Shown here: one piece after another, positions 1-8,600 of the stretch
Position numbering within the stretch: the stretch's first letter is position 1
Layout of the letters: the number at the start of each line of letters is the position of its first letter
Notes under the pieces: model-generated
What the model saw: only the letters and a program-made list of their open reading frames with translations
The model's database searches: none
What the model was told of the DNA's origin: nothing
Source: Hohaiivirga grylli
GTDB lineage: Bacteria > Pseudomonadota > Alphaproteobacteria > Rhizobiales > Beijerinckiaceae
DNA length: 64,000 nt
Assembly (NCBI RefSeq): GCF_039655745.1
Contig: NZ_JBBYXI010000001.1
Span: 806,001-870,000 of the forward strand
Direction of reading: 5' to 3'
Made by a program: the position numbers and the translations under genes

Positions 1-2
1 AA

Positions 3-230
3 GGAACGTCTGGTGGTGGTGCGGTTAAAGTAACCCTTTCTGTCAAAGGTGACATGAAAGGCATTGCTATTGACCCAACTCTGATGGTTCCTGATGAAAA
101 GGAAATTCTCGAAGACCTGATCGTTGCCGCAATGGCTGATGCTCGTACAAAAGCTGAGCGCATTATGCAGGAACGTATGGCCGATGTCACAGGTGGCTTA
201 CAGCTCCCTCCCGGTATGAAGCTGTTCTAA
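3..230 (+). CDS. ybaB: YbaB/EbfC family nucleoid-associated protein, C-terminal part
   Basis: The last 75 codons of a gene that starts before the window. YbaB/EbfC proteins are small dimeric DNA-binding proteins that coat the nucleoid. The visible part shows the family's C-terminal half: a beta segment (VTLSVKGDMKG), an IDPTL turn, a long helix (EILEDLIVAAMADA...) and the closing GLQLPPGMKLF, a hallmark of the family. recR follows after 10 nt, the usual ybaB-recR (often dnaX-ybaB-recR) order, which supports the call. Only the N-terminal helix is missing, cut by the window edge. Confidence 0.9.
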   Translation, partial: GTSGGGAVKVTLSVKGDMKGIAIDPTLMVPDEKEILEDLIVAAMADARTKAERIMQERMADVTGGLQLPPGMKLF

Positions 231-240
231 GGCTTAGATT

Positions 241-846
241 ATGGCGCGCTCTGTTGCAGGACCGGAAATCGAAAGATTGATCCAGCTTTTAGCCCGACTT
301 CCCGGGCTGGGGCCGCGGTCTGCACGTCGTGCTGCTTTACACCTGATCAAGAAACGTGAGCAGCTCCTGCAGCCACTTGGTGAGGCAATGCAGGTGGCAT
401 GTGAGCGCGTTATGGTCTGCGATAACTGCGGAAATATTGATACGGCTAATCCTTGCACGCTCTGTTGTGATACCAGCCGTGATAACTCAATTCTGGTTGT
501 GGTTGAGGACGTATCCGATCTTTGGGCGCTTGAACGTGCAGGGGCTCTCAATGCACGCTATCATGTTCTGGGAGGCGTATTATCGCCGCTCGATGGTGTC
601 CGGCCGGAACATCTCAATCTCGACAAGCTTGTGATGCGTGCGGCTGATACTTCCGTAACAGAAGTCATTCTGGCTCTCAGTGCGACAGTGGATGGACAGA
701 CCACAGCCCATTATGTGACTGAGCTACTCTCTCATTGTGATGTGAATGTCACCAAACTGGCCCATGGGGTACCGGTTGGTGGTGAACTTGATTATCTGGA
801 TGAGGGAACTCTTTCTGCTGCTATCAAGCAGCGGACGCGATTCTAA
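241..846 (+). CDS. recR: Recombination mediator protein RecR
   Basis: RecR works with RecO (and RecF) to load RecA on SSB-coated single-stranded DNA during gap repair. The 201 residues match the family length. In order: an N-terminal helix-hairpin-helix (LPGLGPRSARR, about 20-30), a four-cysteine zinc finger (Cys60, Cys63, Cys72, Cys75), a Toprim domain (about 82-178, acidic VVVED at 86-90) and the C-terminal GVPVGGELDYLDEGTL...RTRF segment. It lies 10 nt after ybaB and is probably co-transcribed with it. A strong hairpin follows about 30 nt downstream. Nothing is missing or unusual. Confidence 0.97.
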   Translation: MARSVAGPEIERLIQLLARLPGLGPRSARRAALHLIKKREQLLQPLGEAMQVACERVMVCDNCGNIDTANPCTLCCDTSRDNSILVVVEDVSDLWALERAGALNARYHVLGGVLSPLDGVRPEHLNLDKLVMRAADTSVTEVILALSATVDGQTTAHYVTELLSHCDVNVTKLAHGVPVGGELDYLDEGTLSAAIKQRTRF

Positions 847-874
847 GAGACCCTGATTTTACTCATATAGCCAT

Positions 875-921
875 ATACAATATTGGGTGGAGTAATGTGA
901 TTATTCCGCCCAATATTGTAT
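875..921 (+). other. Long hairpin 3' of recR
   Basis: Two 22-nt arms (875-896 and 900-921) with a 3-nt loop. On the + strand all 22 positions pair, 20 Watson-Crick and two G-U (888/908 and 892/904). On the - strand the same two positions would be A-C mismatches. This suggests that the structure matters in RNA made from the + strand, that is, the recR transcript. No T-run follows, so it is not a standard intrinsic terminator. It could be a 3' stabilising or processing stem, or a dispersed palindrome. Confidence 0.6.
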
Positions 922-1115
922 GAAATTCCTTTCTGTATTCAGATCTCTTCACCAATAAGTCTTGACGTTGTGCTATTTTGTCGCACATATATGTGTTGAC
1001 ATAAATAGCGCTGCGAAATTTTCGGAAATTCTCTGAACTCTAAGCTACGTAATGGGTTGTGCTTTCGTAGTAGTTGGTATGTGTTTTGATGATAGCGCTG
1101 TTAAGGCAAGAATCG

Positions 1116-1154
1116 TTGCGCTGCAAAGGTTTTGGGCCTGATTTTGAGTATAAT
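1116..1154 (+). promoter_or_regulatory. Candidate pflB promoter region
   Basis: The 386-nt gap before pflB holds a perfect -10 box TATAAT at 1149-1154 but no good -35 at the right distance, as expected for an activator-dependent promoter. An imperfect palindrome TTGCGCTGCAA (1116-1126) is centred near -40 of the implied start. Only an FNR half site (TTGAT, 1086-1090) is visible. Elsewhere in the gap lie isolated -35-like boxes (TTGACG 962-967, TTGACA 996-1001) without convincing partners. Confidence 0.3.
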
Positions 1155-1232
1155 TTAAAGTGCGGGCTGCGTGAAAATGTCCTATATTAGGCACATTAAG
1201 AAGCATACGTGTTTCCTCAGGAGGCTACTGAA

Positions 1233-3494
1233 ATGGATGCTACCGTAAATAAGCCTGATGTCGTCATTGATCCATGGCGCGGCTTTAATGCAGGTGACTG
1301 GAATACAAGCGTCGATGTACGCGACTTCATCCAGAAGAACTACACTCCTTATGAAGGCGATAGCGCCTTCCTTGCCGGCGCAACAGAGCGCACAAAAGCC
1401 GTTTGGGAGAAGCTTTCCAAGTTGCTTGCTGAAGAACGCAAGCGCGGCGTACTTGATGTTTCCGCTGATCGCGGTTCAACAATCACAGCACATGATGCTG
1501 GCTATATTGATCGTGATCTTGAATTAATCGTCGGTCTTCAGACCGATGCACCTTTGAAACGCGCAATCATGCCAAACGGCGGTCTGCGCATGGTGCAGAA
1601 TGGTCTCGAAGCTTATGGCTTCAAGTCTGACCCTGCTGTTGATGAAATCTGGACACATTACCGTAAGAGCCACAATCAGGGCGTCTTCGATGTTTACTCT
1701 CCAGAAATTCTGGCTGCTCGTAAGTCTGGTGTGATCACCGGTCTACCAGATGCTTATGGCCGTGGTCGAATTATCGGTGACTACCGTCGTGTTGCTCTTT
1801 ATGGTGTTGATTTCCTCCGTAAAGACAAACAGCGTGAATTCCATGAGCTTGATAACGGCGTATTCACCGAAGACGTCATGCGTCTACGTGAAGAGCTTTC
1901 CGAACAGTGGCGCGCTCTTGATGAGCTGAAGCAGATGGCTGCAAAGTATGGCTATGATGTCAGCCGTCCTGCAACAAATGCTCGTGAAGCTGTCCAGTGG
2001 GTTTACTTTGCCTATCTCGCAGCTGTGAAGGAACAGAATGGCGCTGCCATGTCCTTCGGCCGTGTTTCGACATTCCTTGATGTCTACATTCAGCGCGATC
2101 TGAACGCTGGCGTTCTGACAGAAACTGAAGCTCAGGAACTGATTGACGATCTGGTCATTAAGCTGCGTATCGTTCGCTTCCTGCGTACACCTGATTACGA
2201 TCAGCTGTTCTCTGGCGATCCAACCTGGGTTACAGAATCCATCGCCGGTGTCGGTGAAGACGGTCGTCCTCTGGTTACAAAGAACAGCTTCCGCTTCCTG
2301 CAGACGCTTTACAATCTTGGCCCAGCACCAGAGCCAAACCTGACTGTTCTGTGGAGCACAGAGCTGCCACAGGGTTTTAAGGATTATGCGGCTCAGGTCT
2401 CAATCGAAACATCATCGATCCAGTATGAGAGCGATGATGTGATGCGTCCTAAGTGGGGTGATGACTACGGCATTGCCTGCTGTGTCTCTGCGATGCGTAT
2501 CGGTAAGCAGATGCAGTTCTTCGGCGCTCGTGCAAACCTTGCCAAGGCCCTTCTTTACGCAATCAACGGTGGCGTTGATGAAAAGACAGGCACAAAGGTT
2601 GCCCATGGTTTCGAACCAATCACAGATGACGTGCTCGATTATGATACCGTCATGAAGAAGTTCGATCCGCTCATGGACTGGCTTGCCGCTACCTATGTTA
2701 AGGCTCTGAACTGCATTCACTATATGCACGACAGATATTCCTACGAGCGTATTGAGATGGCGCTGCATGATCGTGATATCCTGCGCACCATGGCTTGCGG
2801 TATCGCCGGTCTCTCGGTTGCTGCTGACTCCCTGTCAGCCATCAAGTTTGCCAAGGTAAAGGTTATTCGTAACGAAGAAGGTCTGGCAACAGACTTCGAA
2901 ATCGAAGGCGATTACCCTGCTTATGGTAATAACGATGACCGTGCAGATGATATTGCCGTGTCTCTGGCTTCTTCCTTCATGGAGAAGATCAAGGCTCAGC
3001 CATATTTCTACCGTAACTCCATGCCGACCCAGTCTGTCCTGACGATCACATCCAACGTGGTCTATGGTAAGAAGACAGGTAATACACCTGATGGTCGTCG
3101 TGCTGGTGAGCCGTTCGCTCCGGGTGCAAACCCAATGAATGGTCGTGACGTGAAGGGCTTCGTAGCTGCCGGTGCTTCGGTTGCCAAGATCCCTTACGAA
3201 TGTGCCCTTGATGGTATCAGCTGGACAGCTTCGGCAACACCTGATGCCCTTGGTCGCTCACTTCCAGAGCGTAGCCGTAACCTGGCAAATTGCCTTGATG
3301 GCTTCTCGGGTGGCGGTGGCTTCCACGTTAACGTCAACGTTTTCAACCGCGAGACGCTTATTGATGCCATGGAGCATCCAGAGCTCTATCCGCAGTTGAC
3401 AGTTCGTGTGTCTGGTTATGCTGTCAACTTCATCAAGTTGACCCGTGAACAGCAGCTTGACGTTATCAGCCGTACGTTCCATGCCTCCATGTAA
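1233..3494 (+). CDS. pflB: Formate C-acetyltransferase (pyruvate formate-lyase)
   Basis: Glycyl-radical enzyme converting pyruvate and CoA to acetyl-CoA and formate in the cytoplasm under anaerobiosis. The protein has 753 residues, close to E. coli PflB (760). The paired active-site cysteines are Cys416-Cys417 (GIACCVSAM) and the radical glycine is Gly728 (RVSGYAVNF). The C-terminus ends FHASM. The ATG at 1233 is preferred over an in-frame GTG at 1209 because AGGAGG (1219-1224) lies 8 nt before it. The activase gene follows, with a hairpin between the two, and ackA and pta come next. Together these form the pyruvate-to-acetate-plus-formate route with ATP gain. Confidence 0.97.
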   Translation: MDATVNKPDVVIDPWRGFNAGDWNTSVDVRDFIQKNYTPYEGDSAFLAGATERTKAVWEKLSKLLAEERKRGVLDVSADRGSTITAHDAGYIDRDLELIVGLQTDAPLKRAIMPNGGLRMVQNGLEAYGFKSDPAVDEIWTHYRKSHNQGVFDVYSPEILAARKSGVITGLPDAYGRGRIIGDYRRVALYGVDFLRKDKQREFHELDNGVFTEDVMRLREELSEQWRALDELKQMAAKYGYDVSRPATNAREAVQWVYFAYLAAVKEQNGAAMSFGRVSTFLDVYIQRDLNAGVLTETEAQELIDDLVIKLRIVRFLRTPDYDQLFSGDPTWVTESIAGVGEDGRPLVTKNSFRFLQTLYNLGPAPEPNLTVLWSTELPQGFKDYAAQVSIETSSIQYESDDVMRPKWGDDYGIACCVSAMRIGKQMQFFGARANLAKALLYAINGGVDEKTGTKVAHGFEPITDDVLDYDTVMKKFDPLMDWLAATYVKALNCIHYMHDRYSYERIEMALHDRDILRTMACGIAGLSVAADSLSAIKFAKVKVIRNEEGLATDFEIEGDYPAYGNNDDRADDIAVSLASSFMEKIKAQPYFYRNSMPTQSVLTITSNVVYGKKTGNTPDGRRAGEPFAPGANPMNGRDVKGFVAAGASVAKIPYECALDGISWTASATPDALGRSLPERSRNLANCLDGFSGGGGFHVNVNVFNRETLIDAMEHPELYPQLTVRVSGYAVNFIKLTREQQLDVISRTFHASM

Positions 3495-3526
3495 TGGAGC
3501 ACCTGACGGTTCTATGATATAATATT

Positions 3527-3549
3527 GACGGCCGGTTTATCCGGCCGTT
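3527..3549 (+). other. Hairpin between pflB and pflA
   Basis: ACGGCCGG (3528-3535), a 5-nt loop, CCGGCCGT (3541-3548), with one more G-U pair outside, followed by TGATTTTG. It sits 32 nt after the pflB stop and just before the pflA ribosome-binding site. A GC-rich stem with a weak T stretch could act as a partial terminator or a 3' stabiliser that keeps activase lower than its abundant substrate enzyme. Confidence 0.6.
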
Positions 3550-3569
3550 GATTTTGAGGAGTGGTAAGA

Positions 3570-4364
3570 ATGGCAAATACCCCGGATACATCTCCCGAGC
3601 GTAAAGAGGCCGCCGCAGGCAGCATCGCTGACGGTGATGTGGTCGGGTATCTCCATTCCGTTGAAACGGGCGCTGCGGCTGATGGCCCCGGTGTGCGTTT
3701 TGTCTTCTTTACCTCTGGCTGCCAGTTTCGCTGCCTGTACTGCCATAATCCTGATACGTGGAAACTCCATCGTGGCCGCAAGGTGACGGTTGATGAGGCA
3801 CTTGCAGAGCTGAAACCTTTGGCCGGTTTCTTTAAATTTGCTGGCGGGGTCACCATTTCGGGTGGTGAACCACTCATGCAGCCGGAATTTGTTGGAGCGC
3901 TTTTCCGGAAGGTTAAAGAACTGGGCCTGCATACGGCACTCGATACTCAGGGCTTCCTGCATCACGATACAGATGACAGTTTCTATGATGCTGTCGATCT
4001 TGTCATGCTGGATATCAAGCATAGTGATCCGGTTAAATACAAGGAACTGACAGCCCAGGAGCTGCAGCCAACCCTTGATTTTGCCAATCGTATGGTGCGT
4101 CTCGGCAAAGAAATCTGGATACGTTATGTGCTGGTTCCCGGCTGGACCGATGATGTCGATGATGTTGAGAGGCTGGTTGATTTCGTTGAGACGCTTGGAA
4201 AAGCTGTCACCCGTGTCGATGTCCTGCCATTCCACCAGCTCGGTGCCCATAAATGGGAAGAGGTGGGAATGGAATACGCGCTGAAAGATACGCCAACACC
4301 AACGCCAGAACTTGTCGATCGTGTGAAAAAGCAGTTTGCAGACCGCGGCTTTTTGGTGCAGTGA
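3570..4364 (+). CDS. pflA: Pyruvate formate-lyase-activating enzyme
   Basis: Radical-SAM activase that installs the glycyl radical on PflB. The iron-sulfur motif CxxxCxxC is Cys51, Cys55 and Cys58 (GCQFRCLYC), followed by the SAM-binding GGE motif (TISGGEPL). The 264 residues fit the family; the N-terminus is about 20 residues longer than in E. coli PflA. The ATG at 3570 is chosen over the in-frame GTG at 3561 because GAGGAG lies 8 nt upstream of it. It belongs with pflB. Confidence 0.95.
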   Translation: MANTPDTSPERKEAAAGSIADGDVVGYLHSVETGAAADGPGVRFVFFTSGCQFRCLYCHNPDTWKLHRGRKVTVDEALAELKPLAGFFKFAGGVTISGGEPLMQPEFVGALFRKVKELGLHTALDTQGFLHHDTDDSFYDAVDLVMLDIKHSDPVKYKELTAQELQPTLDFANRMVRLGKEIWIRYVLVPGWTDDVDDVERLVDFVETLGKAVTRVDVLPFHQLGAHKWEEVGMEYALKDTPTPTPELVDRVKKQFADRGFLVQ

Positions 4365-4373
4365 GGTTGGACT

Positions 4374-4407
4374 CCTCTAACTTTAGTAGAGGTGCTATAG
4401 AAGCACC
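4374..4407 (+). other. Two overlapping, mutually exclusive hairpins after pflA
   Basis: CCTCTA (4374-4379) pairs with TAGAGG (4387-4392), and GGTGCT (4391-4396) pairs with AGCACC (4402-4407). The stems share bases 4391-4392, so they compete at their edges. They start 10 nt after the pflA stop and have no T-run. A weak terminator or processing site is possible; the remaining gap to ackA shows nothing else clear. Confidence 0.35.
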
Positions 4408-4586
4408 GACTCATAATGTTAGAAAATTGGACACTTGTACAAAATTATAGTAATTTGATACGTAAGTGCTCTGCAGATTTTCCCTTTGGGGTGTGAATTG
4501 GAAAATGACTGATCCTGTTCTGGGAGAGGTCGTATGTATTTGATGCTCTGTCATTAGGGCAATCACTGGAAGAAAAGTGTAGAACG

Positions 4587-5786
4587 ATGAATAAAACTCT
4601 GACGCTGGTCATCAACTGTGGTAGTTCCTCTCTCAAATTTGCCCTTATGCCGAATGAAAGCGGTGAAGATCCGGTATTGAGCGGTCTTGCCGAACGCCTT
4701 GGCGATTCTGATGCTTCAATTACCTACAAGTCTTCAGAAGGCAAAAAAGAAGAGAGCCTGAATGGTGGTGATCATGCCACTGCTCTTGAAGCCCTGATCA
4801 ACCATATTGATCAGAAAGGCCTTCTGGCTTCTGTTACTGCTGTTGGCCACCGCGTCGTTCATGGTGGTGAAGAGTTCCATAAGTCTGTTCTGATCGACGA
4901 TAAGGTCATTGCAGCAATTGAGCGTTGCAGCCCACTGGCTCCTCTGCATAACCCACCAAACCTGCTTGGTATTCGCGTTGCCCGTGAAAAGCTGCCAGCT
5001 CTGCCACAGGTTGCCGTGTTTGATACAGCTTTCCATCAGACAATGGAGCCACAGGCTTACCTCTATGCCCTGCCAATGGAATACTACCGTGAATACGGTG
5101 TACGTCGTTATGGTTTCCATGGCACAAGCCATCGCTTCGTTTCTGACGAAACACGTCGCATGCTGGCTCTTGATCCAAAAGATCACGGCATCGTAATTGC
5201 CCACCTCGGTAATGGTGCATCAGCAACAGCCGTCAAGAATGGCGAAAGCGTTGACACAACAATGGGCCTGACACCTCTCGAAGGTCTGGTCATGGGTACC
5301 CGTTCCGGTGACGTTGATCCAGGTGCACTGGTTTACCTTGCTAACCGCGCCAATATGTCAATCAATGACCTCGACAACATGCTGAACCGCAAGAGTGGTC
5401 TGCTTGGTTTGTCTGAGCTTTCGAATGACTGCCGTACACTGGAAGAAGAAGCTGCAAAGGGTCATCCGGGTGCCAAGATTGCTCTTGACGTTTTTGCTCA
5501 CCGTCTTGCCCGCCTGATCGGTGGTCTGGCCATGTCTCTTGATCGTCTGGATGCCGTGACATTCACAGGTGGTATTGGTGAAAACTCCTCACTGCTCCGC
5601 AAGATGACAATTGAACGTCTGAAGCCATTTGGTATCGTTCTTGATGATGCTGCTAACGAAAAGTGTGTTCGTGGTACTTCAGGTGTCATCAGTGGTGCAA
5701 CAGGTCCTAAGGCACTTGTTGTTGCAACCAATGAAGAGCTGATGATTGCACGCGATACCCTCGCGATTGCCAACGCCTCCCGTTAA
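4587..5786 (+). CDS. ackA: Acetate kinase
   Basis: Converts acetyl phosphate and ADP to acetate and ATP (reversible). The 399-residue protein carries the N-terminal phosphate-binding NCGSSSLKF motif (10-18), Arg89 (GHRVVHGG), the catalytic FDTAFH Asp146, and GFHGTSHRF with His178. The C-terminal GGIGENSS motif is present. These are the ASKHA-fold landmarks of acetate kinase. pta follows after 29 nt, so the two are probably one operon; with pflBA upstream this is a fermentative acetate branch. CrbS/CrbR-like acetate regulators occur elsewhere in the window. Confidence 0.97.
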   Translation: MNKTLTLVINCGSSSLKFALMPNESGEDPVLSGLAERLGDSDASITYKSSEGKKEESLNGGDHATALEALINHIDQKGLLASVTAVGHRVVHGGEEFHKSVLIDDKVIAAIERCSPLAPLHNPPNLLGIRVAREKLPALPQVAVFDTAFHQTMEPQAYLYALPMEYYREYGVRRYGFHGTSHRFVSDETRRMLALDPKDHGIVIAHLGNGASATAVKNGESVDTTMGLTPLEGLVMGTRSGDVDPGALVYLANRANMSINDLDNMLNRKSGLLGLSELSNDCRTLEEEAAKGHPGAKIALDVFAHRLARLIGGLAMSLDRLDAVTFTGGIGENSSLLRKMTIERLKPFGIVLDDAANEKCVRGTSGVISGATGPKALVVATNEELMIARDTLAIANASR

Positions 5787-5815
5787 TCGGGAGGCCAAAC
5801 TTAAGGCACACCAGA

Positions 5816-7900
5816 ATGGTAAAGAAAGCAAAGACATTCTTCCTTGTTCCGGTTGGTAGCGATGCGCCTCTGACCTCCATGGGCCTCGGTCTTGTCCGGG
5901 CTCTGCAGAGAGATGGTATCAAGGCTGGTTTTGTCAAACCGATCGCCCAGCGCGTTGGCCTCGGCCGTTCGGTTTTCTCGACACATTTTGCACGCACCAT
6001 TTGTCATATTGATGCTCCATCCCCACTTCCTTCCGCACATATGGAAACATTGCTGCGGACAGGTCGGATGTCTCAGTTGATGGAAGAGGTCGTCAATATT
6101 GTTGAACCGACCCGTAATGACAATGATGTTGTTATTATTGAAGGTCTTCTGCCTGATGGCGATCGCCAGTTTGATGCGCGCGTCAATGTTGAGATGGCTC
6201 GCGGTTTGGCATCAGAGCTTATTCTGGTTGTTAATGCCAGCCGTCATACACCGAGTGAACTGGTTGAAAGCATTGAGCTGACAACGCAGCAGTTTGGTGA
6301 TGATCTCAAGCCAAGTGATGTCGTTGGCATTCTGATCAATCGCATTCCGTCTGGTGCGGAAGGCGAGCAGTTCATGTCTGACTTCCGTCGTCTCTATTCA
6401 GCTGCCCCGGTTCTGGCTGCTGCGCCGACAGAAGATCGCTTGAATGCACCGCGTCTTCTGGACGTTGCAACGGCTCTGAACCTGCGTGTTGAACATGCCG
6501 GTAATATGTCCCGCAGCCGCGTTCATGAGGTTGTTGTTGCAGCCCGTGCTGTCGAAAACCTGATTGACCGCCTGCGTCCGGGTGCACTTGTTGTTGCACC
6601 GAACGATCGTTCTGATGTCATGCTGGCAACCGCTCTGTCGGTTCTGCGTGGTGTGCCACTCGCTGGGCTTCTGCTGACATGTGGTCATACAATCTCACCA
6701 AAGATTGAACCACTGATGCAGTCTGCCCGTCTGGCCGGTCTGCCAATTCTGTCCAGCGATGGTGATACATTCGACACCAGTGCCCGCATTGCCGCTTATC
6801 GCGCCCATCTTGGTGCCGATGACGTAGAGCGTGCCGAGCAGGTGCTTGATTTCGTATCAGAATACGTCAAGACAGATCGTCTGCGTAAGAAGATCGGTGA
6901 GCCTTCTGAACTGCGTATGCCACCTCCAGCCTTCCGCCATCGTCTGGTGGAAAGTGCCCGTAAGGCTAACAAGCGTATTGTTTTGCCAGAAGGTGACGAG
7001 CCACGCACATTGCAGGCTGCTGCTATCTGTCACGAAAAGAAGATCGCTCATTGCGTTCTGATTGGTGATGAAGATCGTATCCGCGATATCGCTGCCGCTC
7101 AGGGTGTTGAGCTGCCAGCCGATATCGAGATTGTTGATCCGAACAAGGCTAAAGCCAAGTACATTCCGCCAATGGTGGAACTGCGCAAGGCAAAAGGCAT
7201 GACAGAACCGCAGGCTGAAAAAGAGCTTGAGGATACCGTTGTTCTCGGCACCATGATGCTCGCAAATGGTGATGTTGATGGTCTTGTGTCTGGTGCTGTT
7301 CACACGACAGCCAACACAATCCGTCCAGCTCTGCAGCTGATCAAGACAGCTCCGGGTTCCAGCATCGTATCAAGCGTGTTCTTCATGCTGATGCCTGATC
7401 AGGTTCTGGTTTACGGTGACTGTGCCGTTAATCCTGATCCGACAGCTGAGCAGCTGGCAGATATTGCCATTCAGTCGGCCGATTCAGCAAAGCAGTTTGG
7501 CATTGAGCCACGCATTGCCATGATCTCCTATTCAACAGGTTCATCCGGTAGTGGTGATGACGTTGAGAAGGTGCGTCAGGCAACGGCTCTGGCTAAAGAA
7601 AAGCGCCCTGATCTCCTGATCGATGGCCCGATGCAGTATGATGCTGCCAGCGTTCTCAGCGTTGGCAAGCAGAAGGCTCCGGACAGTCAGGTTGCCGGTC
7701 GCGCCAATGTGTTCATCTTCCCTGATCTGAACACAGGCAACACGACCTATAAGGCCGTTCAGCGTTCTGCCAATGTTGTATCGGTTGGCCCGATGCTTCA
7801 GGGCCTGCGCAAGCCAGTCAACGATCTGTCTCGCGGTGCTCTGGTCGACGATATCGTCTATACCATTGCCCTGACAGCTATTCAGGCAGACGCGGAATAA
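5816..7900 (+). CDS. pta: Phosphate acetyltransferase, long form
   Basis: Interconverts acetyl-CoA and acetyl phosphate. At 694 residues this is the long type: an N-terminal P-loop-like (BioD/DRTGG-associated) domain (about 1-200, LVPVGSDAPLTSMGLGLVRAL), a DRTGG-type domain (about 210-330), and the catalytic PTA domain from about 370 to the end (KRIVLPEGDEPRTLQAA, SGAVHTTANTIRPALQ, YGDCAVNPDPTAEQLA). An AAGG motif precedes the ATG at good spacing. It follows ackA closely and ends in a strong terminator. Confidence 0.97.
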   Translation: MVKKAKTFFLVPVGSDAPLTSMGLGLVRALQRDGIKAGFVKPIAQRVGLGRSVFSTHFARTICHIDAPSPLPSAHMETLLRTGRMSQLMEEVVNIVEPTRNDNDVVIIEGLLPDGDRQFDARVNVEMARGLASELILVVNASRHTPSELVESIELTTQQFGDDLKPSDVVGILINRIPSGAEGEQFMSDFRRLYSAAPVLAAAPTEDRLNAPRLLDVATALNLRVEHAGNMSRSRVHEVVVAARAVENLIDRLRPGALVVAPNDRSDVMLATALSVLRGVPLAGLLLTCGHTISPKIEPLMQSARLAGLPILSSDGDTFDTSARIAAYRAHLGADDVERAEQVLDFVSEYVKTDRLRKKIGEPSELRMPPPAFRHRLVESARKANKRIVLPEGDEPRTLQAAAICHEKKIAHCVLIGDEDRIRDIAAAQGVELPADIEIVDPNKAKAKYIPPMVELRKAKGMTEPQAEKELEDTVVLGTMMLANGDVDGLVSGAVHTTANTIRPALQLIKTAPGSSIVSSVFFMLMPDQVLVYGDCAVNPDPTAEQLADIAIQSADSAKQFGIEPRIAMISYSTGSSGSGDDVEKVRQATALAKEKRPDLLIDGPMQYDAASVLSVGKQKAPDSQVAGRANVFIFPDLNTGNTTYKAVQRSANVVSVGPMLQGLRKPVNDLSRGALVDDIVYTIALTAIQADAE

Positions 7901-7918
7901 GTGTCTCCTTATAAAACT

Positions 7919-7944
7919 AAGGCGCCGCTTGCGGCGCCTTTTTT
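7919..7944. terminator. Intrinsic terminator after pta
   Basis: GC-rich stem GGCGCCG/CGGCGCC with a short loop (7921-7938), followed by six T and preceded by AA. It closes the ackA-pta operon. The stop codon of the opposite-strand gene lies in the T-run, so the element probably serves both strands. Confidence 0.92.
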
Positions 7945-8329
7945 ATTTTGTCTTTTCATAACCTGATAAGACCCATGTAGCTGTCTTAATGCGTTTAATC
8001 ATACCTTTCTCTAGCATTCGATGTAGGTATGTCCTGAAAGTATTGTTCTTCATGTGTAAGTTTGCATATTGAGCTGCATGAAATAATTCTTGCGATTTCA
8101 TAGGTTTTTTTGAGCTAGAGAGCTCTTTAATAATAATATCCTCAACTAAAGCACGGGTGATGCTATTTTTACGTTTAACATCTCTTAAGGCATAGCTTTC
8201 ATGTCTAGCTTTAATAAGTTGCCTTTCTAAAGCATGTTTCTCCTGCTCCAGTTCTAAAATTTGATGTCCTATTTTTTCAATTTCTTCTAAGAGACGTTTT
8301 TCGTAAGCATGGCCTTCAATGGTATTCAT
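7943..8329 (-). CDS. Hypothetical coiled-coil protein with winged-helix-like C-terminus
   Basis: No function recognised. The 128 residues start with a charged helix (about 5-50, LLEEIEKIGHQILELEQEKHAL, heptad-like) and continue with a basic linker (RDVKRKNS). The second half looks like a winged helix: ALVEDIIIKELSSSKKPMKSQELFHAAQ..NNTFRTYLHRMLEKGMIKR..TATWVLS. Base composition is clearly more AT-rich than the fermentation genes next door, as in the divergent Abi_2 gene, suggesting both arrived together. A DNA-binding role, for instance at the 44-nt palindrome about 90 nt upstream, is only a guess. Confidence 0.65.
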   Translation of the reverse strand: MNTIEGHAYEKRLLEEIEKIGHQILELEQEKHALERQLIKARHESYALRDVKRKNSITRALVEDIIIKELSSSKKPMKSQELFHAAQYANLHMKNNTFRTYLHRMLEKGMIKRIKTATWVLSGYEKTK

Positions 8330-8421
8330 TTTGTTTCATTTCTCTTTTTTGAAACATTAATGAAATTACTTATAAAAAATAAATTTTAAAAATCAATGAT
8401 ATAGTGTGTTGAAATATTAGG

Positions 8422-8465
8422 TAAAACATGATAAGAAAAGATTTATCTTTTCTTATCATGTTTTA
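8422..8465. repeat. Perfect 44-nt palindrome (21-bp arms)
   Basis: Arms 8422-8442 and 8445-8465 are exact reverse complements with a TT centre. The element lies in the divergent region between the winged-helix-like gene (-) and the Abi_2 gene (+). It is AT-rich and has no T-run after it. It could be an operator for both genes, an RNA stem, or a bidirectional insulator. Confidence 0.9.
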
Positions 8466-8524
8466 ATGTCAAAAAACTTACTTGTTGCAAAATTTTGAAG
8501 CTAGTAGATAGTTGTCAATGACAT

Positions 8525-8597
8525 GACCGCCCTCTCTTCAAGTAGCAGCCCTTCGTTGGTATCAGTCTATTTGTACGGGGCGGTTTTGTCGTAGGGC
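8525..8597 (+). ncRNA. Candidate structured RNA/leader of the Abi_2 gene with pseudoknot
   Basis: GC-rich patch in an AT-rich region. A stem forms between 8525-8533 and 8577-8585 (ACCGCCC with GGGCGGT, plus wobble pairs at both ends). In its 43-nt loop GCCCT (8548-8552) is complementary to AGGGC (8593-8597), which lies 3 nt before the start codon and includes the only Shine-Dalgarno-like AGGG. This would be a pseudoknot that hides the ribosome site. From memory, an RNA motif has been reported upstream of AbiF-type genes; I cannot test whether this is a member. Confidence 0.5.
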
Positions 8598-8600
8598 ATA

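Noticed and set aside
1081..1160. FNR box for anaerobic control of pflB
   Set aside because: Only a half site (TTGAT at 1086-1090) is present; the second half does not match.
3537..4250. 237-codon antisense frame over pflA
   Set aside because: Covered by a strongly supported radical-SAM gene; no ribosome site or recognisable protein.
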